In this document: positions 1 to 11,240 of the stretch, piece after piece
Layout: each line of letters begins with the position of its first letter
Position numbering within the stretch: the first letter of the stretch is position 1
Assembly: GCA_001599755.1 (NCBI GenBank)
Contig: BCHX01000003.1
Location: forward strand, 4,673,782 to 4,737,781
DNA from: Gliomastix tumulicola
Lineage: Eukaryota > Ascomycota > Sordariomycetes > Hypocreales > Bionectriaceae
Reading direction: 5' to 3'
Length of the DNA: 64,000 nucleotides
Made by a program: the position numbers and the translations under genes
The notes under the pieces: model-generated
Told to the model about the DNA's origin: nothing
The model's database searches: none
The model's input: the letters and a program-made list of their open reading frames with translations, nothing else

Positions 1-2
1 CC

Positions 3-973
3 GTCTCCTGGACCAACGGCACCGTCACCAAGATCACCCCGCGCGAGAACAACACCTTCTTCACCGTCGAGACCGACAACGCCCGCCCCGTCACCGCCCG
101 CAAGATCGTCCTTGGCACGGGGCTCCGCGACATCCTCCCCGCCACGCCGGGCATCCGCGCGGCCTGGGGCCAGGGCATCTACTGGTGCCCCTGGTGCGAC
201 GGCCACGAGCACGCCGACCAGCCGCTGGGCATCCTCGCGCCGCTGTACAGCGTCGCGGGGCTCGTGCGCGAGGTCGCGAGCCTCAACACGGACGTCGTGG
301 CGTTTGTCAACGGCACGGATACGCCCGAGGAGCGTGCTGCTGCCGAGGAGAGCTTCCCGCGGTGGGAGACGTACCTGGACCTGAAGAAGGTGAAGGTCTA
401 CAACGGCACTATCGAGGGCCTCGTCAGGCTGAAGAATGCTACGCTCGGTGACCCCAGCCTGCCGACGCACCCGGAGTTTGACCTGTTCCGCATCGACATC
501 AAGGAGGCCAACGGCACCGTCACGGGCGTCGAGCGAGGCGCCTTCATCACGTCGTACGATGACGAGCAGGCGAGCCAGGTTGGGCCTGAGCTGGGCGTTG
601 AGCTCGATGATGGCAGACTGTCTGTTGACCCTAACAGGGGGCTCGTGACGAACATCCCTGGCGTATATGCCATTGGCGATGCCAACTCGGACTTTGTGAC
701 GAACCTCCCTCACGCGCTCTTCAGCGGCAAGAGGACTGCTGTCTATCTTCATGGTATGCATCCGCCCCTTCCTGGGAATGCCTGGTATGGTAGCTGACAT
801 TGGTGTTTTAAGTGCAACTCGAGCGCGAGAATGCACAGGCCGAGCTCGATGCCATCCCTGAGGGTGGACTCGTCGAGCGCGACGACGCGGTGCATGAGCA
901 GGCCCGAGCGCTGTGGGAGCGCATGAATGGCCAGCCCGGCGACCTGCTCTACGCTGGGGAGTTTGATCAGTGA
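3..973 (+). CDS. Thioredoxin-reductase-like FAD/NAD(P) oxidoreductase, 3' part (5' end outside window)
   Basis: The open frame enters from the left edge (frame of base 3), runs to 753, is interrupted by a 59-nt intron 754-812 (GT...TTTTAAG) and ends at TGA 971-973. The visible protein carries a redox CxxC in the context WCPWCDGHE, which matches the active site of low-molecular-weight thioredoxin reductases and of the fungal GliT-like dithiol oxidases. It also has the C-terminal FAD motif, seen here as GVYAIGDANSD, that closes the second FAD-binding half of the family. The N-terminal GxGxxG is missing because it lies outside the window. Known for the family: flavin-dependent oxidation or reduction of dithiols, often in secondary-metabolite clusters (gliotoxin-type) or in general detoxification. 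Which of these applies cannot be decided from the fragment. The second exon adds a hydrophilic C-terminal tail rich in Glu and Asp. Confidence 0.8.
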
Positions 974-1232
974 GAGATGACCAGAAATATTGTCTGGCAC
1001 TCTGGAGTTTGTCAAAGTGCCGGTATTAGCGACTGGCGCTTTGTTTACACGGCCGAAAGCATGGACTTATCATTTGTGCGTGTCATGACTCTTTAGAACT
1101 GCACCATGGCGCACGGGGATACAAGATAAAAGTTGCTCAAGTACTTGAATATAGATTATATACAATCTAGATGTGTGTTATATGTCCATGAACTGCTGCC
1201 ATCGTCCACCGCCCCGGTCAGAGAGACTCCAT

Positions 1233-2012
1233 CTAGCAGGTGAAGGGGCGAGGGCCGGGGATGATGTAGTTCTCGACAGGGGGCCAGTAGATGCTGATGC
1301 TGACACCGGGGTCAGAGCCCTGCAAAGACAGTCAGTCAGTCAACGACACTCTCACAAAACACACAAACGGCACTCCCAAACATACCTTGTAGGCGCCAGG
1401 CAGGCTGACGGTGGACGGCTTAGCAGAGCCGCCGCCGATGACGTTGATCTGGGCGCACTCCTGGTAGAACTGCGCACCAGGGTAGCTGCCAGCGGCATGC
1501 AGGGCCAGCATCTCAGCACGCAGCAGGTACTGCCCGGGCTCGATGCAGGCGGGGATGGTGATCTCGTGGCGTCCCTCGCCGTTGATGATGCGCTCGGTGC
1601 CCCAGATGCCGTCGGAGCCGAGACCGTCCTCCTGGATCTTGAACCAGCCGTCGCCCACACCGGAGTCCGTGGCCGCGTTGGAGACCTTCTTCAGGTACGC
1701 CGAGGTCGGGCCCTTGTGCGTGCTGTCCATGATGTCGGCGGGGGCCGAGCCCGTCGACGAGAGCATGTAGCGCCAGACGGCGGTGACGGTGCTCCCCGCC
1801 TGGACGTCGATGACGAGGTCCGAGGGCGTCGTCGGGTTGGGCGCGCCGTTGCAGGCGAGCGAGTTGGAGGTGACGTCCTCGATCGGGCCGTTGTACGAGG
1901 GCACGCGGACGCCGCCGCCGACGCCGTAGTTCTTGCCGTTGACCTCGATGGACGAGAAGATGGTGTGGGCGCTGGCCGCCGTGGCCGCGAGGAGGGGGGT
2001 GAGGTACTTCAT
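1233..2012 (-). CDS. AA9 lytic polysaccharide monooxygenase (secreted, cellulose-active family)
   Basis: Two exons, 2012-1386 and 1319-1233, flank a 66-nt intron (1320-1385), giving 237 aa. The start ATG at 2012 is followed by a 15-residue signal peptide ending ATAASA, so that His16 becomes the mature N-terminus. That His is the essential half of the AA9 copper histidine brace. The second brace residue is His99 in the HKGPTSAYL motif, and the axial Tyr is Tyr183 in QFYQECAQINV; second-sphere His172 and Gln181 are also present. The length is that of a catalytic domain only: there is no linker or CBM1, and the protein stops after PRPFTC. Family knowledge: copper-dependent oxidative cleavage of cellulose or related beta-glucans outside the cell, working with cellulases. 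Substrate and regioselectivity cannot be told. A TATA-like run lies about 100 nt upstream. Confidence 0.95.
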
Positions 2013-2111
2013 GGCTGATAGGAGAAGGAGAAGAAGAGAAGTGATCGGCGTGAGGGAATGATGGGGAGGGAGCTTGCCAGAAAGCGAGAAGATCAACAGG
2101 AGGCAGGAGGG

Positions 2112-2121
2112 TATATATATA
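2112..2121 (-). promoter_or_regulatory. TATA-like element of the AA9 LPMO gene
   Basis: An alternating TA run (TATATATATA) lies about 100 nt upstream of the LPMO start codon on the same strand. That is the usual distance for a core promoter with a short leader in filamentous fungi. Confidence 0.5.
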
Positions 2122-4318
2122 CTCGTCCAGTGTCTGTCCATTCCCCCGTGCCCTTCTCCTCCTCGACGTCAGCAGCAGCTCTCGACGGCATAGCCTGGCC
2201 CACCCCCTTTCATTTTTGATTTGCTGTCTTCCTTCGGCCTCGGTCCTTTGCGGTACGAGATAGAGCGCGAAACGAAACACTCTGGTCACGCAGCAGCACG
2301 AGTGGACATAGCACGCGAACGCCCATTGGAGCCAAGTCGTGCCATGGCGGCAGACGGCGAGACGATCCATAGCCCTCCCACCCTCACGAGCTCCCCCTAT
2401 CGTCACACAGATCCCGCAGCAAACCGGCATAGCAACCTCGACTATAGCCCGAGAGGTTCTCCGGCAGTGGAGTCGAGCGCGAGGGGCCGGAGGTTCACGC
2501 TCCGTAGCAGCCAAACCTGGGGGATGGCCACCTCGGCGCCGGTCCCCCCAACTGCCGTTTTCAGTATGCCCATATAGTGTCAAGCCATGTCACATCCCCT
2601 TCTCCCATTCCCGCGTCTCCTGCCAATCAGAAGGCTGGGGATGGCTCGTTTCGTCCCCGCATGGTCAGCATGAGGCCCCCCCCTTTATGGCTGGAAAGGG
2701 TGATCGTGCAGTGCATTGCGCCCCCTCCTCGGCTGTGCCCGATCGAGGGAGAAGAAGAGATTGGGGGCCTGCTTGGTGAAGGCAACGTAATTTGGGGAGG
2801 TGGGGGGGACGCTGGAATCACGGGCGTAGGACGCCGTGTGTGGTTTGCCACGCTGGCTTGGGGATGGATCTCGCGACGAGAGCGTTCTGGAGGCGGTGTT
2901 CCGTATGCCAGATTCATGCGAGGGGCTTATCATCGAGTCTGCTTCACGAGTCATGACGCGGTTGTGCTGTCACGAAAATGACGGATGGCCCGGGTCAGGC
3001 TCGAGGGCAGTGGATGGTCATCTACTGAGGCAGGGAGCGCTGCCATCGCTTATCTGGAGACTCATCGTAGAACTGCGAGGTCCGTAGGGTAGACAGACGC
3101 AGAAGTAGTCTCGCAATCACGGCAAGGGATGCCGTAGCGTGGTGCCCGTCTGTGCTGATTCAGCCGCGTAGACGTTCCCTCCACAGCCAGCATGAAGCCA
3201 TCCAGAGCCTCAAAATGGACGTGCTAGCTCTCGCCAGACACGCATGACTGGTCGCACCGTCCACAACCTTAAAATCCCCAAGAAACGATCAATCTGGCTG
3301 CAGCACGTGGTCAGCAGCCAGCAAGATGCGGTCCACCGCGACGGGAAGAGGCAATAGATCGCCGCTCTCGAAAGAAGGGGGCGTCGATGCGACAAGATCC
3401 AGCGTCAGACTATTGACTGGAATGCGCTGCCAGAAATCAATATTTGGCCTGCTGCCGCCCGGAGATCGGTAGCCAGAAGGCAATATTCTTGTCGTTCCTG
3501 CAGCAATATTGGTGCGTCGCTTTGGGACGAGCCTGCAATTAGCCTGTGTGCAGGTTAGTGCGTCTCGATTGGTAGAGGTCGGGTTTCCATTTGCTTCGCT
3601 CGGTGTCACACAGGCGGTGAGACCGATGTGGCCTCGAGGATGCGATATTTTCCCTGCACGCTTGGCTTCCTACGACAGGACTGGCAAGTTCCATACCGCA
3701 GTCGGCGCTCCGTCCTGGACGACCGCCGTTCCCCGAGGGCCGACTCGGAATTCTTTTGCCAGCGCCGAATCAGGGGGGGGGGGGACAGTCAACTCTCCCT
3801 CCCTCTGTATGTGTCACCACTGCCCGGATCGACTGTCTCCCGACACAAGAAAAAAATGACAGGACAGACCAAGAGAAATGCACTCTGCCTCACCGTCCGC
3901 GCCGCACTGTACGTCTCCGTGCGCGTTGACGAAGTTCAGCTCATGCAGAGCAGGCAATCAGGGCGGCACCCTTCCCCATTCGTCCAGAATGTCTCAGCCA
4001 GCGACCCGGAACTCCTGCTTTCTGACTGAGACGACTTTTTCGAGGCTGGCGGGCAGATGTTAGCCCGGGCTTCGTAGATCTCAGAACGGGGCGGCGCGCG
4101 TGCGGCAGAGCAGAAATGCGGGCGGGGAGGTCCCAGGTCCTGGCCGCCCCGAAAGATCCTCCCCTGCGTTTTGCTCCTACACACACACACACGGGGGGGG
4201 CAACGTATCGGGTGTTATTTTTATTTGATTTTCTTCTTCTTCTTATCTCAAATGGTGACGGGGGGTTCGGGGTGAGAATCGCTGCCTGATTGGACGCAGG
4301 CTTGCATGAAGCGAATGT

Positions 4319-4339
4319 CTGACCTGACCTGACCTGACC
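4319..4339. repeat. Pentanucleotide microsatellite (CTGAC)n
   Basis: Four uninterrupted copies of CTGAC are visible, in the intergenic region. Confidence 0.85.
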
Positions 4340-4860
4340 AGAGCGAGATACTCACACACACACCTAGCTCCGTCAGCTTCCGTAGTACCGGTACATGCGC
4401 AGGTCCTGGCACACCGTCCTAGCGCGGCATGCCATCCGGGCCGGCGTAATTGGGACTCTGGGGCAGTCTATTGCTCTGGCGCGACTGGCATCGGGGTCGG
4501 TGGTTACTTCGATAGGAGATTGGTGGCTTTCTCCCTTGCCGAGCTTCGCCCATTGCCGAAGTATTGCCCAGGCCTAGATCCTCCCCTCCTTTCCCATGGC
4601 TTGCTTGCTTGCTTTCTTGCTCCTCACCCCCCGTAGATTACGGTTGCGGTACGGAGCATCGGGGTCAGGGGCATCTCCAGGCCCGACCGTGCATGCCCTG
4701 GCTGCAGAGAAACATCACACACTAACGTAGGGACGCCGCGCCTCACGTAGCACCGGAGGCGGACGACGTCTGGGTCGCCAGGCAAGGAGCGCAAGGCGAA
4801 AAAGGGGGCCCGCGCGCTTGTGCACGCACGGCAGGATCAGCCTGGTTTCTCGGTATCGGC

Positions 4861-4880
4861 CTGGCCTGGCCTGGCCTGGC
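4861..4880. repeat. Pentanucleotide microsatellite (CTGGC)n
   Basis: Four perfect CTGGC copies are present, with a partial copy on the left and degenerate copies on the right. Confidence 0.85.
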
Positions 4881-6765
4881 CTGTCTTGCCTGTGTCTATT
4901 ATTATAAGCTCCTGGCCCTGCCCCGAGAAAATACGGTGGCCGGGAGGGGAAGCAAGATGCGTGGGAGGCATCTGGTGGTGTGTGTGTGGAGCAAGATGAG
5001 AGGAGCGCCGTGGGAGAGGAAGAGGAGGAGACGCAAGATCTTGGAACTGTGCTCCGTGTGCATTCCGGGGGCTCCGCCCAATCTGTGTCCCTCCTGCCAC
5101 TCATTACCATGTTTGGTCCTCCGAGTCCCTGCCTCGAGAGAGCCGGGGGTGGTGGACGGGTGGACGGTATGGCACAGAAAGGAGGCTGACAGGCCCCCCG
5201 GGCCAGAGGGCCACGAACCAGCATTCAAGCGCGCCACGGAGGGCGACGGCATCGACACAGAGCTCAGATTCGGTACGAGTGGCTCGTGTGACCTGGACTC
5301 GGGCTCGTGGTCGGTGACGATGTCAAGGCGGTACGAGTTCCAGGACGGACGGAGGAGGCCCAGGGCATGGATGGGCATGGACATGACACGACGCAACTCG
5401 CGTACCGGGTACCTGCGGAAGGACGGAACAGCCCCGGTGGCGAGCGTGCACGGGAGACGGTGGCCGGGTACCTGTACTTACTGGTGGTGGTCACATCTGT
5501 TGGTTTTAGGCTCTGTAGGCAGCCTGCGCCGGGGCGGCTTTTTCCATCTGCTGCTGCAGGTGATGAATTTTGGTGCGCACCGTGTGGGACCCTCGGGCTC
5601 TGCACTGTCCGCCCGGGCCTCACGGATTCCGAAGGAGGGGGCGGCGGCCTCAGGCAAAGACGCCCTCTCTGCCAAACAGATGCCACACCCCTGCAGATCT
5701 CGACGACGGGTCGGCGATGTCTCTAGACCTGGTAACGGTAACGTGTTTTTCTGCCGTGGGGTGACGTGCCGGGTGTCGTGTTTTTTTCTCTGCCTGATGC
5801 CCGGGCGACGCCGCTGATGGTCCTGGCTGGTGCTGACCTGATGGCAGCCGCGGGCGCAGCCATGGCTGATCGGCGACGCCCAGCCACTCATCCGTCTACT
5901 GGCAATACTCTGCTTACGCCGTGGGTGTTTGTCTCATGTGCGTGGCTCCCCCCCGGGAGGCCATTCTCGCCAGCTCCATCTGCTGCTGCCTCTCCTCGGT
6001 CCGTGACGAAAGTTTTCGCTGGGCGAGGTGGCCCCCGGGTGTGCCACAGTGCGAGGGTGGGAGCGGCTCACGGTGCGTCCAAGCTCCCGGGAAATGAGGC
6101 CTCGACTCTCAGTGGCTGGCGTTGGCTTTTCCAGCGGTCGGGGACAGAGGGCAGCTCGCCTGTAGCGTGGCCCCACCGAGGGCTTACAGGGCCTGGCAGC
6201 ACAGCAGCACTGGGGGGGAGCGGCGCTGAGCGAGCCTGTGGCAGACGAAATCCACAGTGCCGCCGTGGCCGCGCCGCCGAAGAGAGTGTCCACTGGCAGC
6301 GCATCCCGTCCGTTGCGCTGATTCCATCCTGGCGCCCACCTCGCCTGTTCCATTTTTTCCCTCTCTCTCCTCCGTCTCCCTCCATCACCAGCTCGGCCCT
6401 TGCGCCCATCACCTCTGCTCAGCTCCCCAGTCTCCCAGCCGGCAATTCTTGTGGCTGGCCAGCGCGACCAGCCTCTCCGCAGCCCGGAAGCCGCCACACG
6501 CCCTCCTCATCGCACCAGAAACTTTTGCCTGCCACTGCGATTTGTCTCAGTGGTCGTCGCCTTTTTCTCCAGGCTCCGGGACCCACGGTTAGCCTGCTCC
6601 GGGTTTACCACCCTGCCTGCCCTTTTTCCCACCCGAGCACTCCCATCTTCCTCTCCGTCCTCCACGGCCAGCCAACCGCATTTTCTCATCCCATCCTCGA
6701 CGACTCGACTCACCACCGCAGCCAGCAGCCCCCCGCCCTGGCGTCGCGTGCCCGGCGCATCGCAG

Positions 6766-6784
6766 CGCATCGCATCGCATCGCG
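6766..6784. repeat. Pentanucleotide microsatellite (GCATC)n in the leader of the Zn2Cys6 gene
   Basis: About three and a half copies of the GCATC unit lie roughly 45-60 nt upstream of the ATG at 6827, probably in the 5' untranslated leader. Confidence 0.7.
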
Positions 6785-6826
6785 TACATTATTTGACACC
6801 TTTTCATTATCACCAGCCCACCCGCC

Positions 6827-9553
6827 ATGTCTTCCAGCGTCGTGCGCTCCACCGCCCTCAGAGCCGGAGGTGCCTGCGTCCGCTGCCGCAAGGGCAAGAC
6901 CAAGTGCGTCTACGAGAACGGCCGCGCCCCGTGCAAGAACTGCGCCAAAGGCATGCACGAGTGCTATCTGCCCTCGGAGAGCATGGCGCACCACCACGGG
7001 CAGACGCCCACTCGTCACTCCAACACCCAGCGGGCGCCCAGAGAGTCGCTCCCGGCCTCCGGCGCCGCGGGTGCTTCTGATGCCAGGCAGCCTGCTGCGG
7101 GTGCTGGCGGCTCGGGCGCGTCTAACAGACACGCGCAGGCCCCGGCTCTTGACAAGTGAGTTGCCCTTTCCCCCTCGTCTGTCTTTTCTTGCGCTCCTCC
7201 TGCTCGTCGCGTGCCTATGCACCGGCCGGTCGTGAGGTTAGGGATCCTGCGCGCGCGCGCGTGCGGTGCTGCTGCTGCGCTGCGTTACCTAATCTCCGAC
7301 CGCCCGGCCCTCCCCTAGTCCAGGTTGCCTCACATGGGCCGAAGCCAAAGGCCTCTGGGCGGCGCACCGTTGCTGTCACCTTTACCCAATTTTTCTCCCC
7401 CGAAATCCCCTCCACCTCCTCGGCTGTAATCCCGGGTTCCAACATTGCGTTTTTCCCGCTCTGGGCGCCCGCGCGCGTGCGCACTCTCGACTCTCTCCTG
7501 ATTTCCATCCCATTTGCTCCGCACATCAAACCACCCGCCCGTATAGTCTGACTGTCTAGCGAAATGACTGACTAACCTTCCCTTCTCAGACTCACCCCGG
7601 AGCTCATCGCGGAGTGCGATCGAGTCATCTCCAAGACGTTCCCCGCGTGTGTCGCTTTCCACAAGCCGACCTTTGTCCAGCACCTCAAGGCCGGGTCTCT
7701 TGAGCCGTCTCTGGTCTACGGTCTCCTGACCGCTGCTGCCCGGTATGTTGCTGCTCGACTCCATTCTTGCTTGCTCGGGTGGCTGGCCTCGGCATCGGGC
7801 GATTGCGCGCCGGTCCGGCTGCTGGCAATTCTTTGTTCCCTACAGAGAGACTTGGCAGTGGTCCGGGCTGGAGGCCAATCATGGCGGTTCATGTACCGGC
7901 CGGTGAATTCGCTGCTAACATCTCGATAGGAGCTCTCCGGCCCTCATCCGCCGCCATGGCACGCCAACCAATGCCGCGGACAGCTACGCCAGCAAGGCTT
8001 ACCAGCTCATCCAGAACAACTTTGACCACCCGAGCCTGGCTGATATCCAGTCGCTCTGCCTCCTGATCATCCATGAATGGGGCTCTAGGAATGCCGTTCG
8101 TGCCTACATCCTCCTCGGCCAGGCCGCGCGCATGCTACACATGTTCCGCGTCCTCAACTCCCACCACTCCGAGGTCGATCAGTTCCTCCGCGACGAGTCC
8201 TTCCGTCGAACCCTCTGGCTCATCTACATCCTGGACTGCCTTCTAACCAGCACCCCTGGGCGCTACCCCGCGCTGTCCATCCCCGATACCGCCGAGGTTC
8301 CTCTCCCGTGCTCCGACATCAACTTTGCCTTTGGCAACCTGTCCCATGTCCGGACTCTGGCTCAGCAGCTCAGCACGCCTCCTCTCCACCATCTCCCCAC
8401 CCCCACCGACAATGCCATTGGCGAGTTTGGGTACATTGTGCTCGCCTCGACCATCTGGCGCGATGTCGTCCACATGCTCACCGGCACTCCGCTCCAGGGC
8501 TTCCGTGAGGAGGCTTGCATGGACCTGACGGCCCAGATCGACAATCTTCGGTCTTCGCTCCCGATGCAGCTGATTGACAAGCCTGGTCAGATTAACCTTC
8601 ACATGACCATGGGGTCCGGCTACACGTTCGCCATGCTGCACTGCCTCCTCCACTGCTCGAACATCTTCCTGCACCGGCGCCGTTTGCTGCAGGAGGTCAC
8701 TGCCACCAACTTCAGCATGGAGACGTTCCGGATCTCGGGTAAGGCGCACGAGATCGTCGATCGCCTGCTGACGTCGTGCCACGGCATCATCGCCCTCCTG
8801 TCTGCCGTCGAGTCTGGCTCTGAGAAGGATCATGTGCCATGCTTCCCCATCGTCATGCTCTTCTCCTCCTTCACTGCTAGTGCCACCGTGGCCTATCTCT
8901 CCCTCAAGGGTCTCACTCCCCAGACGGCGACTGAGACTGCTGCTCACATTGTGGATGACGGCCTGCGGTTCATGACCGAGGGGACTGAGAAGTGGCCTCT
9001 TATGGCGAGCTGGCTTCGCCACCTCGGCGTGATGCAGCGCGTCCTCGCTAATGATGCTGCACGTGGGTCGTCGCGCCACAACTCGAACGGCCCTCCCGGG
9101 ATCAAGGACGAGGTGTCTTCCAATGCCGACACCGCCGGCGCTGGCGACGCGATGGACTACGAGAACCCACACAGTCACAGCGGCAGCGTGCCTCCTCTGC
9201 AAGGCCCTCTCCCAGCTCCTCACCTGCTGAACGAGCCCCTTCGCGACGGAAGCGAACCCCCTGTCTCGATCCCCCGCCGACCTGGCGGTGTCGCCGCTAT
9301 CAATGGCACCTCCGGCAGCAACTCGCCTCCGGGAACGACACCTCCGCCCGCCGGCCTCACCCCGCAGTACCAGGCGCCCTACGCCCCCGAGATGAAGCAG
9401 CCCAGTCCGGACGTACACACCAACGGCATGTCTGCGCCTAACGAGCAGCAGCCTGCCGGACAGGACATGACGGGCCCCGAGCTGTGCAACGTCTTCGAGC
9501 GCCAGCTCCTGGAGATGGACGACCTTGCGGCATTCATGGGTGGCGGCGTCTAG
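6827..9553 (+). CDS. Zn2Cys6 transcription factor with fungal-specific regulatory domain
   Basis: The model has three exons, 6827-7155, 7590-7742 and 7930-9553, for 701 aa. Introns 7156-7589 (434 nt, long for a fungus) and 7743-7929 both have GT-AG ends and restore frame. A binuclear zinc cluster sits at residues 17-44 with spacing CX2CX6CX8CX2CX6C and a basic stretch RKGKTK between cysteines 2 and 3. The middle region carries the usual fungal-specific transcription-factor helices, for example FRRTLWLIYILDC near 8200. The C-terminal 150 residues are Pro/Gly/Ser/Asn-rich and probably form an activation segment. It should be a nuclear DNA-binding activator or repressor. The target pathway is not recognisable; the nearest gene is the LPMO, 4.8 kb away, and a link is only speculative. 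Confidence 0.9.
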
Positions 9554-10472
9554 ATTGTCGCACCTGTTACTATTTGGAATGGAGAAATCTACTTGATGAT
9601 TAAAGACGCACGTGTTTCTAAGAGAAGAAGAAAAAAAAATTCGGATGCGAGGAGTTCCCCAGGACAACGGGGCGGTTGGGCGATTTCGGGAGAGCTTTTT
9701 TGTATTTCCTGGGCTCTCCGTGTGTTTACCCCCTTGGACCTCGGATGGAGTTTCTTTTTGGAGGAGCTCTGGCTACGAGTATCCCTTTTTTGACATCATT
9801 CTTCCTATCGTTTATTGCTTTTGTTTTTCTTTTCGACTTTGCCAGGGGAGGAGGATCATTTTCACTGGCTTAGTAGACCGCTCTTTTTTTTCCTTTCTTC
9901 TCTATCCCAACTCTGTCTGTTCATTATTCAAAAAGATGCCCGGGGGGCAAAGGGCACAAAGGAAGCATCGGCGCGTGGAGGCTATACTCGTTATGAAGGG
10001 ATCAATCGTTTATGCTGGAGTGAAAGGGGAGGGACTTAACAAATCATTGTACGGAATAACTACGAGGGCGGGGGGAGAGGGCGGTTGGGAGTATGAGATA
10101 CCCTGGTAAAGGGGACTTTTGGGCGTTTTTGACAGGCTCGAGGGCCATGCGAGGTTAGACATGAACGGGGGATCACTGTTGAGTGGTCTGATCTTTTTGC
10201 GCATACACAGACTTCTGATAGTTCTTGAGACGAAGAGGCATGGAATTTGTGAACATGAACATCTATCCATTCTTGGACTGATAATCTCCGGCCGTGAACG
10301 TTGCACGCGAGTGCTCATTATCTCCCTCTTACAACCAACAATGCACATCCAAATCATCTATGCATGAACCCAAAACAACAGCAGAATTCCCAAAAAACCA
10401 CAGAGAGAGGCAACGAAATCCATCCGAAACCGCCGTCCGTCCCGCGAGGAGTTGCGGGATGCACCGCCGCCT
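9554..10472. other. Intergenic region between two convergent genes
   Basis: This holds the 3' flank of the Zn2Cys6 gene, with T-rich tracts near 9780-9900, and the 3' flank of the low-complexity gene on the other strand. The open frames in it have no protein-like composition. Confidence 0.5.
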
Positions 10473-11240
10473 TTAATCCGAGTCGGACGAGGACGAGCTC
10501 GACGAGCTGTCGCCCATGCCGCGCGACTTGTACTTCTTCTCCTTCTTGTCCTTCTTCTTCTTGCCCTTCTTCCCCTTGAGCTTGTGCTCGAGCATGTTGG
10601 CGCCGACGGCGCCCGCGACGCCGGAAGCCAGCGTGCCCAGCATGCCGCCGCCGAACTGGTGCGCGCCCCAGGCGCCCGCCGCGCCGCCGACGAGCGTCGC
10701 GCCTAGACCGCGCTCACCGTCGGGACCAACTGGACCGCCGTAGTATTGCGGCTGCGGGTTGCCGTAGGCGTCGAACTGCTGAGGAGGGGGGTGCTGGCCG
10801 CCGCCGTGCTGCTGGGGCGGGTAGGGGCTCGTGCTCCTGTGCTGGTCGTACTGGCCCCCTTGCGGCGGGTGCTGCTGGTACTGCTGCTGGGGAGGAGGGC
10901 CTTGCTGGTGGTAGCCCTGCTGGTGCTGCTGGTGCTGCTGCTGGGGGGGAGGCGCGCCGTAGTAGGCGGGTTGCTGGGGGTGCGGGGAGTGGCTGGAGGC
11001 GTAGGAGGGTTGTTGCTGCTGGTAGGAGGGCTGCTGCTGCGGCGGGTACTGGCCCTGTGCGAATGCGTTAGTTTATGCGCGCTCGTGATAAAAGGAGAGA
11101 GGGGAGAGAGAATGGGAGATGCGTACCTGTTGGGGGTAGCCGCCCTGCTGGGGGTATCCTTGCTGGGGGCCGCCGTAGTACTGCGGCTGCTGCTGGGGAT
11201 GGCCGCCGCCGCCGCCGCCGTAGTAGTCCTGATTCGACAT
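10473..11240 (-). CDS. Gly/Gln/Pro/Tyr-rich low-complexity protein with glycine-zipper-like segment and Lys/Ser tail
   Basis: Two exons, 11240-11127 and 11054-10473, are split by a 72-nt intron (11055-11126), giving 231 aa. The N-terminal two thirds consist of repeated YPQQ, QQYQ and YYGGP units, which is a prion-like disordered composition. Next comes a small-residue hydrophobic segment (GLGATLVGGAAGAWGAHQFGG and the following GTLASGVAGAVGANML) that resembles glycine-zipper membrane-associated proteins. A strongly basic KGKKGKKKKDKK stretch follows, and the protein ends in a Ser/Asp run. Fungal proteins of this design (glycine-rich protein A3-like) are common, but their function is not established. 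Condensate formation or membrane association is an inference from composition only. Confidence 0.8.

Larger units (their letters stand above)
2150..6826. other. 4.7-kb gene-free GC-rich interval
   Basis: No open frame here has convincing protein character. Long frames such as 4936-5817 and 5766-7235 are low-complexity Arg/Ser/Pro/Ala products of GC-rich DNA. The interval holds pentanucleotide tandem repeats near 4319, 4861 and 6766 and a long pyrimidine-rich stretch (about 6350-6700) leading into the regulator at 6827. It probably contains that gene's promoter and a long transcribed leader. Confidence 0.5.

Noticed and set aside
1173..2018. 281-codon open frame antisense to the LPMO
   Set aside because: The minus strand encodes an unmistakable AA9 enzyme; this frame is an Arg/Asp/Val-rich shadow.
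4936..5817. 293-codon open frame on the plus strand
   Set aside because: Composition is Arg/Gly/Ser-rich with no domain, and similar-sized frames exist on both strands here.
5766..7235. 489-codon open frame on the plus strand
   Set aside because: Pro/Ser/Ala/Arg-rich, overlaps the real Zn2Cys6 exon in another frame, and lies in GC-rich DNA where stops are rare.
8243..9667. 474-codon open frame antisense to the first regulator
   Set aside because: Mirror of a strongly coding plus-strand exon; Arg/His/Val-rich and without domains.
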